Source of the DNA: Sarcophilus harrisii
Lineage: Eukaryota; Chordata; Mammalia; Dasyuromorphia; Dasyuridae
NCBI RefSeq assembly: GCF_902635505.1
Contig: NC_045430.1
Span: 1,800,677-1,864,676, forward strand
DNA length: 64,000 nucleotides
Reading direction: 5' to 3'
This document shows positions 25,757-37,000 of this stretch, in pieces. Made by a program: the position numbers and the translations under genes. The notes beneath the pieces were generated by a model that was not told the DNA's origin, searched no databases, and saw only the letters and a program-made list of their open reading frames with translations. The first letter of the stretch is position 1, and each line of letters begins with the position of its first letter.

Positions 25757-28700
25757 AGCGTCAGTCACTTCCCCGCGGCTCCCATAGGCCCCCGGGGCCC
25801 GCTTCAGTCACTTCCCCGCGGCTCCGCTAGGGCCCCGGGGCCCGCTTCAGTCACTTCCCCCGCTCCCCAGGCCCCGAGGCTCGGCAATCACTTCCCGCGG
25901 CTCCCTGCGGCCCCGGGCCGGCTCGATCCTCCCCCGCGGCTCCGCTAGGCCCCGGGGCCCGCTTCTGTCACTTCCCCGCGGCTCCCGCTGCCCAGGGCCC
26001 TGCATCACTTCCCGCGCTCCGCTAGGCCCGAGGGCCGCTTCGTCACTTCCCGCTCCGCTAGGCCCCGAGGGCCGCTGAATCACTTCCCCAGCTCCACTGG
26101 GCCCGAGGCCGCTTCTATCCACTTCGCGCTCCCATAGGCCCCGGGGCCGCTTCTATCACTTCGCGGCTCCACCGGCCCCAGGGCCGCTAATCACTTCCCG
26201 CGGTCCGCGCAGGCCCCGGGCCGCTTCTATCACTTCCGCGGCTCCCTGGGCCCGGAGGCCGCTTCAATCACTTCCCGCGGCTCCCATGGCCCCGGAGGCC
26301 GCTTCGATCACTTCCCGCGAGCTCCCGGCCCCGAGGCCCGCTGTCACTTCGCGCTTCTGTCCACTGTCGCCGCGCTCCGCTGAGGCGAGAGCCCTTGAAT
26401 CGCTTCCCAGCTCCCCGCGGCCCCAGGCCGCTTCTATCACTTCCGCAGGCTCCGCAGGCCCCGAGGCCGCTGTCAATTCGCCCGCATCCGCATGGCCCAG
26501 GCCGCTTGATCACTTCGCCGGCTCCCCTAGGCCCCAGAGGCCGCTTCATTCACTTCCCGCAGCTCCGCTACCCGAGAACCGCTTCGCTCACTTCCCGCAG
26601 CTCCGCTAGGCGAGGCCGCTTCACTTCCCCAGCTCCCATAGCCCCAGGGCCGCTTCTATCACTTCCCGCAGCTCCGCTTCAGAGCGAGACCGCTTCAGTC
26701 AGCTTCCCGCGGCTCCCACCGGCCCAGGGCGCCGCTTCTTCACTTCCCCAGGCCCTTCGTCACTTCCGCCCAGCTCCGCGGGGCGCCGCTTCAGTCACTT
26801 CCAGCAGCGGCTCCGCTGGCGGGCCGCTCAATCACTTCCCAGCTCCCGCAGGCCCCGGGCCGCTTCTATCACTTCCCGCAGCTCCGCTAAGGCGAGACCC
26901 GCTTCAAGTCACTTCCGCTTGGCTCCCATAGGCCCCGGGCCGCTTCTACTCACTTCGCGGCCCGCTTCACTAGTCACTTCCCGCAGCTCCGCTGGAGCCG
27001 AGGCCCGCTTCTGTCACTTCCCCGCGGCTCCGCTAGGCCCCCGGGGCCCGCTTCAGTCACTTCCCCGCGGCTCCCATAGGCCCCGAGGGCTCCTATCACT
27101 TCCCCGCAGCTCCGCTAGGCCCCGGGGCCGCTTCTATCCCCGCGCTCCCATGGCCCCGAGGCCGCTTCTATCCTTCCCGCAGCTCCGCTGGGCCGGCGCT
27201 TCATCGCTTCCCGCGCGGTCCGCTAGGCCCCGGGGCCAGCTGATCACTTCCCCAGCTCCGCATAGGCCCGGGCCGCTATCACTTCCAGCGGCCGCTTCTG
27301 TCACTTCCCCGCAGCTCCGCTAGGCCCCCGGGGCCCGCTTCAGTCACTTCCCCAGCTCCCATAGGCCCCCGGGGCCCGCTTCAGTCACTTCCCCGCGGCT
27401 CCGCTAGGGCCCCGGGGCCCGCTTCAGTCACTTCCCCGCGGCTCCCATAGGCCCCCGGCCGCTTCATCACTTCCGCGGCTCCCACCAGGCCCCAGGGCCG
27501 CTTCGATCACTTCGCGGCTCCGCTAGGCCCAGGGCCGCTTCAATCCACTTCCGGCTCCGCTGGGCCCGAGGCCCGCTCATCACTTCGCGGCTCCGCTAGG
27601 CCCGAGGGCCGCTGATCACTTCCCCAGCTCCACGCAGGCCCCGGGGCCGCTTCTAGTCACTTCCCGCAGCTCCCGCCAGGCCCCAGGGCCGCCTTCATCA
27701 CTTCCCGCGGCTCCCTAGGCCCCGGGGCCCGCTCTGATCACTTCCAGCAGCTCCGCTAGGCCCAGGGCCGCCTTCATCCACTTCCCGCGGCTCCGCTGGG
27801 CAGGGGCCCGCTTCTATCACTTCCCGCAGCTCCGCTGGCCCCAGGGCCCGCTTCATCACTTCCCAGCTCCCAGGCCCCGGCTTCTATCACTTCCCGCAGC
27901 TCCCTGCAGGCCCCGGGGCCGCTTCTGTCACTTCCCGCGGCTCCCACGGCCCCAGGGGCCGCTTCAATCACTTCCGCGCTCCAAGGCCCCAGAGGCCCTT
28001 CTATCACTTCCCGCAGCTCCGCTAGGGCGAGACCCGCTTCGATCACCTTCCCCGCGGCTCCCTAGGCCCCAGGGCCCGCTTCATCACTTCCCGCCGCCCT
28101 TCTGTCCTTCCCGCAGCTCCGCTGGCCCGAGCCGCTTCTGATCACTTCCGCGGCTCCCTAGGCCCCGAGGCCGCTTCAATAACTTCCGGCTCCAGCCCCG
28201 GGCCGTCGTCACTTCCCCGCGGCCCGCTTCTGTCACTTCCCCGCAGCTCCGCTAGGCCCCCGGGGCCCGCTTCAGTCACTTCCCCAGCTCCTAGGCCCCC
28301 GGGGCCCGCTTCTGTCACTTCCCCGCGGCTCCCATAGGCCCCCGGGCCCGCTTCAGTCACTTCCCCAGCTCCCAGGCCCCGGGGCCGCTTCGTCACTTCG
28401 CGCCCGCCAGGCCCGCAGGGGCCGCTTCTAGTCACTTCCCGCAGCTCCCGGCTGGCCCAGGCCGCTATCACTTCCACGGCTCCGCTAGGCCGGGCCGCTT
28501 CGATCATTCCCCAGCTCCCATAGGCCCCCGGGGCCCGCTTCTGTCACTTCCCCGCAGCTCCGCTAGGCCGAGACCCTTCGAGTCCACTTCCCGCGGCTCC
28601 CTAGGCCCCAGGGGCCAGCTTCTTCCCGGCGGCCGCTTCGTCACTTCCCGCAGCTCCCATCGGACCCCGGGGCCGCTTCTGTCACTTCCCAGCGCTCACG

Positions 28701-30529
28701 CTCGCGCCGGGGCCCGCTTCTGTCACTTCCCGCGCTCCAGCTAGGCCCAGACCGCTTCGTCACTTCCCAGCTAGCCCCATAGGCCCCGGGGCCCGCTTCT
28801 GTCACTTCCCCGCAGCTCCGCTAGCAACGCTTCAGTCACTTCCCGCGGCTCCCAGCTAGGCCCCAGGCACGCTTCGAGTCACTTCCCCAGCTCCCACTAG
28901 GCCCCGGGGGCCGCTTCTGTCACTTCCCCGCGGCCCGCTTCTGTCCTTCCCGCAGCTCCGCTGGGCCAGGGGCCCGCTTCAGTCCTTCCCAGCTCCCGCA
29001 TAGGCCCCGGGGCCGCTTCGAATCACTTCCCGCGCTCCGCTAGGGCCGGGGCCGCTTCGTCACTTCCCGCGGCTCCCATGGCCCGAGGCCCGCTTCAATC
29101 ACTTCCCCGGCTCCACAGGCCCCAGGGCCGCTTCGATCACTTCCCCGGCTCCCTGCAGGCCCCAGGGCCCGCTTCAGTCACTTCCCCGCGGCTCCCATAG
29201 GCCCCCGGGGCCCGCTTCTGTCACTTCCCCGCGGCCCGCTTCTGTCACTTCCCCGCGGCTCCGCTAGGCCCGGGGCCCGCTTCTGTCACTTCCCCGCGGC
29301 TCCGCTGGGCCCGGGGCCCGCTTCATCGCTTCCCAGCTCCCGCAGGCCCCGGGCCGCTTCTGTCACTTCCCCGCGGCTCCGCTAGGCCCCCGGGGCCGCT
29401 TCAGTCACTTCCCCAGCTCCCATAGGCCCAGGGCCGCATCACTTCCCGCGGCTCCCACCAGGCCCCAGGGGCCGCTTCTTACTCCCCGCAGCTCCGCTAG
29501 GCCCCCGGGGCCCGCTTCTGTCACTTCCCCGCGGCTCCGCTAGGCCCCCGGGGCCCGCTTCAGTCACTTCCCCAGCTCCCTAGGCCCCCGGGGCCGCTTC
29601 ATCACTTCCCGCAGCTCCGCTAGAGGCAGGAGCCGCTTCGAGTCACTTCCCGCGGCTCCCGCAGGCCCCAGGCCGCTCGATCACTTCCCAGCTCCCATAG
29701 GCCCCAGAGGCCGCTTCACGTCACTTCCCCGCGGCCCGCTTCTGTCACTTCCCCGCAGCTCCGCTAGGCCCCCGGGGCCCGCTTCTGTCACTTCCCCGCG
29801 GCTCCGCTAGGCCCGGGCCGCTTCAGTCACTTCCCCAGCTCCGCTAGGCCCCGGGCCGCTTCAGTCACTTCCCCGCGGCTCCCATAGGCCCCCGGGGCCC
29901 GCTTCTGTCACTTCCCCGCAGCTCCGCTAGGCCCCCGGGGCCCGCTTCTGTCACTTCCCCGCGGCTCCGCTAGGGCCCGGGCGCTTCGATCTTCCCCAGC
30001 TCCCGACAGGCCCCGGGGCGCTGATCACTTCCCCAGCTCCCGCAGGCCCCGGGGCCGCTTCTGTCCACTTCCCTGGGCCCGCTTCTGCTCCACTTCCCGC
30101 CCAGCTCCGCTAGGCCCCCGGGGCCCGCTTCTGTCACTTCCCCGCGGCTCCGCTAGGGCCCCGGGCCGCTTCAGTCACTTCCCCAGCTCCCATAGGCCCC
30201 CGGGCCGCTTCAGTCACTTCCCCAGCTCCCATAGGCCCCCGGGGCCCGCTTCTGTCACTTCCCCGCAGCTCCGCTAGGGCCCCGGGCCGCTTCAGTCACT
30301 TCCCGCGGCTCCCATAGGCCCCCGACCGCTTCAGTCACTTCCCCAGGCTCCCATAGGCCCCAGGCCGCTTCAGTCCACTTCCCAGCTCCCATAGGCCCCG
30401 GGGCCCGCTTCTGTCACTTCCCTGCAGCTCCGCTAGGGCCCCGGGCCGCTTCAGTCACTTCCCCGCGGCTCCCATAGGCCCCCGGGCCGCTTCAGTCACT
30501 TCCCCAGCTCCCATAGGCCCCCGGGGCCC
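25757..30529. repeat. GC-rich tandem array, 43-bp unit, about 110 copies (4.8 kb)
   Basis: The best units read GCTTCAGTCACTTCCCC, then GCGGCTCC, then CATAGG or GCTAGG, then CCCCCGGGGCCC. Variation is in two-state positions: CAGTC or CTGTC, CCGCGG or CCGCAG or CCAG, CATAGG or GCTAGG. Near-perfect stretches occur at 25757-25860, 27300-27460, 28205-28380, 29480-29600, 29730-29960 and 30100-30529. The stretches between them carry the same order with many 1-6 base losses. No protein frame persists. Each unit holds a self-complementary GGCCCCGGGGCC-type core and, on the minus strand, a GGAAGTG ETS-type core. Confidence 0.95.
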
Positions 30530-32560
30530 TCGGACGGGCCTCCCCCAAGCTTCAAGCCCAAGCGGCCGGAGCCGCTCGCAGCTCCCGTGGCCCGGGAGGC
30601 GCTTCCTTCCCTTCCCGTTGCCTCTCCCGGTGGCACCTGGCCCAAGCTTCTCCGTGGTCCCCAGCAGGGTCCCTGCCCCAAGAAGCTCCAGGTAATAGTC
30701 ACAGAGCCCAGAGTGGCGGCCGGCTCCGGCCGCACCGCACAGGGGTTCTCAAGCCTCTGGTGTGCTCCTCCCAACGAGCTGTCCCTCTCTCCATTTTGCA
30801 GATGGGGAGACTGAGGCTGATTCCCCCGCAGCACCCAACGTGACCGGGAGGCCGGTTTCTGAGGTTGCTTTCTGCTTTGCTCCCAGACGGAGCGGGGACT
30901 CACCCCGTGGGCCGGCGCACACTGTTCTGGTAACTGTCCCCCCCCCCCCACTGACTTGGCAGGTCAGAGAGACGGGCTGACCCGAGTGAGACGAGCTGTA
31001 ACGGCCGGTTTGGCCCCGTGAGAAAGCAGCTTGTGGGGCGGCCCGGGGATGGGGAGAGGTGATCAGTGCCAGGCAACAGGGTGTGGGACGCGGGAGCCAA
31101 GAGCTTGTGTGGGCTTTGGGGCTACTCTACAGAGGCGTCACACACAGAGGGAGGCGGCGATGGTCCCCGCCAGAGTGGGACAGCGGGGGGGGAGGGAGAA
31201 AAATGGAGAGGCACCAAGTATGTGAGAGGCTGTTCTATGCGGAGAGATAGATGTGGGGGGCTTTGGTCCCAGAGTGAACGAAGATCCGAGGCTGGGAAAG
31301 GAAGAGGGCCGGGAGGTCCGTGGGAAGCCATCAGGAGAGTGTCCTGAGAACAAGGTGGGTGGCCCAGGAACACGGGCTCCTGGGAGGCCCTTCTGCAATA
31401 AAGCGTCTTTCTCCTGAGGGGCATTCCCAGGGTCTCTCCCTTCCCTCAGCTAACGGGCCCTGGACCTCTCCCATCCGGGCTGCTCAGCCCCTCGGTGACC
31501 GTTCCATGTGCCTTCTCTCAGGCCCCACTTTCATAGGCTCTCGAAGGCCTTGAGGGCTTCTGGCAGCTCCTAGTCCTAAGATGCCCTGAGATGTCACTGC
31601 ACGCGGAAATGTGTCAGGCTAGGACGTTCTGCCGTATCCCAGGAGGATCTGTGGGCCCGCAGCCTCGGCAATAACGCTAGCCAGGAGCATTTACGGAGAA
31701 TGTAAGCGCTGTGCAAGCATCTCATTTTCTCCTTACGCCGGCCCTGGAAAGAGATGCTATTTTAATCCCCATCTTGCAGAGGGGGCACTGAAGGAAACAG
31801 CTTCCTGCCGCTAGCCTCTTGGTGGGCAGGAACGGCACCTGGGTCCCACTTTGGGGCCATTTCCCACCTGTGCATGTGCCGCCTTCCTCCCCCAGAGGCC
31901 AGGGCCTGCCTGGGAAGCTGTGGGTGCCGAGCCCAGCCCCGCACAGAGGAAGCCACTAGGACACACGGCGTGGTTCACTCCTCCTCTTGGCTGGCTACCG
32001 CAGCCAGGCAGCACCTGCCTCCCTAGTGCAGCGCACTTGCCCGGGGAAGAGGTGGGCTTGTGCGCTCCGGTAAAAACCTGTTGCCCCCACAATCTGCCCG
32101 TCTCCGCCCACTCGGGCACAATCGCCGAAGTGGCCACTGGGGGGAGCTCCGGGGGACAGAGAGGCAGCTGAGGAGGGCCCGGGAGAAGGAGAGCCCAGCC
32201 CCAGCTGCATGAAGTCCCTGGGAGGGGGCTGCCCTGGGAGCAGCCAGTGACGGCCCGAGCGGGGCGGCCCCGAGCTGCTGCTCCTCCCCGGCCCACGGAG
32301 ATCGCGGGGCGCTCTCTGCTAACTCATCTTAGGTTCGGCTTTGTGGAGGTGGGCCGGAAACGGGGGGGGGGGGAAGACCAACAAAGGCTTCAGAAAGCAC
32401 CGCTTTGAGGAAGTTGCGCCAGCCTTGGCCGTGGAGATGTGCCTCCCGCCAGGAGCCAACCCGCCGTCTCCCGGGCGGCCTGGCCGGGGTGCGCGGCCCC
32501 TCGGGCTTTTCCTGGCGGGCAGCAGAGGCGGGTGGGGAATGGGGGCAGCCTCCGGAGCCA
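30530..32560. other. GC-rich flank beyond the array, no gene supported
   Basis: Holds MIR-type pieces (TCTCCATTTTGCAGATGGGG at 30790 and a longer one at 31660-31805) and an unassigned CpG-containing block at 32200-32560. AATAAA occurs near 31397. No spliced coding gene can be put together. It could be the body of a non-coding transcript diverging from NUP50, but nothing in the sequence proves it. Confidence 0.5.
31660..31805 (-). mobile_element. MIR-class SINE fragment
   Basis: AACGCTAGCCAGGAGCATTT, then GCATCTCATTTTCTCCTTAC, then AATCCCCATCTTGCAGAGGG follows the reverse MIR tail-to-core order (GCATTTA, ATCTCATTT, CCCCATTTTACAGA). Confidence 0.7.
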
Positions 32561-33929
32561 CTGCCAGTATTCTAAATCAGTGATCTTTGGCCGGGGCCAA
32601 GCACGTTATGGAAGAAGGCAGCACCGAGGACTTGTTCTCCATCTAATGAAGCCAGAAGACAGAAAAGGTGACAGTACCTCCGAAGAGGGTTTGTCAGTCC
32701 TGCAGAGGAGACTGCAGGAGGTTTCTTTTTGTACTCCAGGACACTAACCCACCTCACGAGGCATTGAGCAGCATCAGAAGTCAGACCACTCTGGGATCAC
32801 CTTCTTTTGGACTTAAGGAGTTGGTTTACTGATGTCCTTCCTGAGCTGTGGCCCCTAAAACTGAGCCACATCCTCTGGGAAGATATGGCTCTGAGTGGGG
32901 CAGGAAGCAGGGGGACTTCCATATTGAGCTTGTGGAACACTCAACCCTAAGATCTTTTTTCTTTCTTTTTTTCATATGAACTCCTGATTAGACATGTCTG
33001 CATCTTCTACACATCAGTTGCCAGTGTTGTGGTGAATATTCAGTCTGGTCAATCTGAGCTGCTCAGCCCAAAGGAGAGGAAATACTGGTTTTCTTTAACT
33101 GATAATTTGGTCAGAGACCAAAAGCCACTCTCCACACAGATAATGGGATGAGGATGGAGTCCCATGCTTTCCTCCCCCCAGCCTCCTCACACGCCCCAAT
33201 CAGAGCCTCCACCCTGAATTCATAGCCTTTGTTGGTGTGTTCTATTCATTAGCGATTAGATCAGTCAAAGTCTTATATCTTGTTACATTTGCCATCACAC
33301 TAGAGCCACATAGAAGGATTTACGTGATCCATTCCTGAGCTTGATTTGGGACCCTACAGCTAACCTTTCTCTAGTGCTTCCTCTGGGCTTCAAGTATTAT
33401 ACTAAGCCTGAGGCTTACTAAGGAAGGAGAAGACAGTCCCTTTCCTCTAGGATCCCACAATCATTGTGTCTGCTAACGGGCCAGGATGGGTCAGAGTCAG
33501 GATACACAGCCCAAGATTATATAACCAAGAAATGGTAAAGTCAAGAGTGAGACTGCGCCCTGTTGGGATGAAACTGACTCAGCGAGGCAGAATGGGGAAT
33601 GGTGGGGAACCCTGGGGAGAAGGTCCTGGGTGACTATAGCTTGCTGTCCTTGGGGGCAGAGGTCTCAAGTAGAAACCCCTAGAGATTGAGGGAAGTTTGA
33701 CATTTGGAAACAGGCATTGGCAGCATGCTGATCGAGTTTGCATGTGAAACAGGACTGGATGAGATATGTTTGGTGGCCAAATCTGGATCCAAAAAGATCT
33801 CAGCGGCACAAAACATTAGACTAAATCTACTAAGATATAATTTAGTGGGGGGAAATGACAAAGTTCATACCTAGATGTCTAAGATTTGATTTATAGTATA
33901 TAGAGAAGTGTGGTCAGCCAGTACTTTCA
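32561..33929. other. Start of AT-richer intergenic DNA, unassigned
   Basis: CpG nearly vanishes here. A MIR/L2-like tail with GACAGTCCCTTTCC is at 33370-33460. Nothing else is recognisable and no coding frame is convincing. Confidence 0.5.
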
Positions 33930-34065
33930 CCTGAAAAATAGATCTGGGTGTTTAATGGACCCCAAGCTCAATGGGTGTCAACAATGGGAGCTACAACAAA
34001 GAGCTAATGTGATAGAGATCAGAGTAAAAGAGAAGTCACACCCAGAATGAGGGAGGTGAGCAGAT
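33930..34065 (+). mobile_element. CR1/L3 LINE fragment (ORF2 3' part)
   Basis: AGATCTGGGTGTTTAATGGA, then CCCCAAGCTCAATGGGTGTC, then CAGAATGAGGGAGGTGA parallels the CR1 sequence encoding GVMVDNKLNMS and its downstream AGGGAGGT. Highly diverged, no open frame, very old. Confidence 0.6.
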
Positions 34066-37000
34066 CAGTTGTAGGCACCCGTTTAGGAAGGATCCTGATC
34101 AGTTAAACATTCAATGGAAAGACACTGACTGGCTTTGGCTAATTTTTCCAGCTGGGTTTTGTACCATTTCCTGGGACCCTCTGGTTCCTTAGATCTTAGA
34201 GTGGGGAGGATGCTTGGCCCTCTGGCCCTATTGGCTCTCCCAGGGCTCTCCAGTTCTGGGCCGGGAGTGCACATTTAGCCCAGTAGAAGGATATCCATAC
34301 CTCCCTAATAGAGCTGGATGGGTCCCGTGGGGCCGGTTCCCTGCACTGAGTAAATACATGCTTGGATCAGCTTAGTGCACACAGACGTGGCAATGACTCC
34401 TTGTTTTTCCAGTTGTCCAGGTGAAATTCACCTGTGCCACTTTATAAAGCCCAACAGACCACAATGGCTCGTTTGTTTGGAGCAACGGTTAGGGTCTAGT
34501 GTTTACCACAAGAATGGGAGGCTAATCCTACCAGGCTATCCATGAACAGAAAATAAATATACTCATAGTGACCTTTCACTGAAACTCCCTTACTACCATT
34601 TGTTGGCACTTGGGCCTCTTATTCACACACAGCTTTCTCTCCCAAGAAATGTCTTCATTTTGATTTCTCAGTCAATTTTTTCTCCATCCCTGGAGGCCCC
34701 ACCTTGAGTATCATCTCCACAAAGCTTCTGCCAACCCAGTTGAGCCCAGCCTGGAGCAGCCCAGACCAGGTTAGCCCAGCTCAGCTCACCTTTTTTGCTC
34801 TGCTCTGGTCACTGGGAGCAGATTCTCCCTCTGTGATCCATCCTTTCCTGCTTCTGGGCTGGCCATACTTTGCTAAAGCATCTTCCTGGTTCTTTCCCTC
34901 CTATTCTTCCTCCTCTTCCTCCCCCCAAAGTTCCCCATTAGCCCACCTTCTCTGCCTCTCTTGAACTATACCTGATACTGGGTGCTCACCTGCCCTTTCT
35001 CCATCTCTGCCAAATGGAGTTGGGCATGGGCAGCGGTGATTTGCTAACTCGGCTCCTTTCAGCTCCTCTGTCCCTGTTATGCCATAGGAAAAGCCCTTTC
35101 CCTTAGGAAGCCCTTCTTGGTTTCTCCCAGCACTCCCATCTCAGGCCTCAAGAGCCAAGGCAAAGTCTTTAGACTGTGCAGCTATTGAGTGCATGGATAC
35201 ATGACTTACCAATCCTGGAAATCCTGGTTATCTGGGGTTTTTTTTGAGCTTTCTCCCTGCCTCCCTCCTACCCCCTGCCCTGTATTTGTGAGCTTCTTGA
35301 GAGCTAGGAATGAATTTTGGTTAGAATCTGGATCTCAGCCCCAGGGGGTTCTTAAAATCCCCACACATAGCAGTTGATGAATACATATATCACTAAACTG
35401 GCATTTCTCAGTGTCTGAGGCAGTCTTTCCATCACATGCCCGCTATCCTCACCCCATTCCCTGCCCGCCGGCCTCGGCCACAGGACTGGGAGCCAGGGGG
35501 CTCTGCTTAGTGCAGATCCCAGATTCTCGGCCCAAGGCCCTGCCCAGTCCTCAACTTAGGGGCAGACGTGAGAGCCAGGCCTTGGACCGAACTCCCTGGT
35601 CAGTGGCTGGGACTGAGAGTGAGGATTGTTGGAGAGTTTCCTTCTGGGAATTGCCATGGATGCATGTCAGCTGGTGGGGTGGACCCAGGGGGCAGAAGGG
35701 GGCTCGGCCTTTGAGACAGGAGGTTGTCTCAGAGGTGTTAATCTTTCCTTAGGATGCAGCACTGACTCCAGGTGTCTCCTTTCTGTGTCTCACCACCTAT
35801 GCAGTGCTGAGTGGCCTGGGCACGGGGTAATCCCAGAGGAGAGTAGATATAAATGGCAGCTTTGAGTCCCTAAGCAAGAAGGATTCAGGGAGAAGTAGAG
35901 AGATTCAGGAATGCAGAGAGAAGCAGGGGTGCAGAGAGATATACATACACCTGCTCCCTGCTAACCCTGCTGAGATCACCCATGAAAAGAGGCCGTTTGG
36001 CACTTTAACATCGGCTCGTCTCCATGTGTATTGGTACGTGTGGCCCTGGCAGTCAGTAGCCTCGGAGTGGGAGTTAGAGGATCCAAGGGCAACCGTGTTA
36101 CTTTTGACCTGTGTCTAGTTCCTTTGCAGCAGACCCACTCAAACAACACTGACTTTGCCCTGTTCTAGAAAGGAATCCGTTGACTGTGTATGTATCGGTG
36201 GACCCTGGGTTTAGATTCCCCCAAGCTTCAGGAAGACATAGATTTTAGTTTCAGGAAAGGGCTCGGGCAGCCAGCCAGGCCCAGGAGCCTCTGAGGTTCA
36301 GTGGAAGGAGTCACTCACCTGGTATATTTTAAATTCAGGTTAAATTTCATTTCTGCTGCTGTTGGGGGGCGCTGTTCATATCAGGTTGGATGCTTTCATG
36401 GAATGGGCCTGCCCCCTGCTTCTGAGGCCTTTGATTGGCTAGGCAGCTTGGTCCTCTTACCATTCCAGGCAGGCTCTTCTTCAGTGTCCCAGGTTGGCTC
36501 ATGAGGACGGGACTTTCAAAGACTTCAGGAGGTGCTACTGTGACCCGGGCGGTGTCCTCATAATGCTCTCAGTCCCCTGGCAACTTCAACCAAGTCCTGG
36601 TGCCAGCCTCCACGGGGACAGAGTCTACGCTTCTCTCCCATGGCCCAGGGGGACAGAGTAGCCGTCGCAGAGCTTTCTTGATGCCCTGGCTCAGGGAATG
36701 CCCCCTCTGGTCGCTTCCCTCTGAGCAGGGCCATGGAATCTTTTCCATGGAGCTCTGGAGGCCAGAGGCTGGCCAGCCTGACATGGATGTGGGCAGGAGA
36801 AGTAGCCTCTGTCGTAGCCCAGCCAGCCCCAAGTGGGTGCTCCGGCCCCCTTTGGGACGCCTCCCACTACTGCGGAGCTTTCCTTAGATGGGGACTTCTC
36901 GTCATGGGCCTTGTCGGGTCTCCACACCAAGTGTGAGAAGTCAGCTCTCTCCCCCTTGGGCCAGGCCTTCCCACCCTCCCCCAGCCTCGAGGCCTTCTTC

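Noticed and set aside
26268-28507. Frames with SDRSGLGP- or GREVIEA-type repeats across the 43-bp array
   Set aside because: 43 is not a multiple of three and frames break at every indel; no repeat protein is plausible.
25757-30529. CRISPR-like array
   Set aside because: Units are contiguous and GC-rich with no unique spacers, in a vertebrate nuclear genome.
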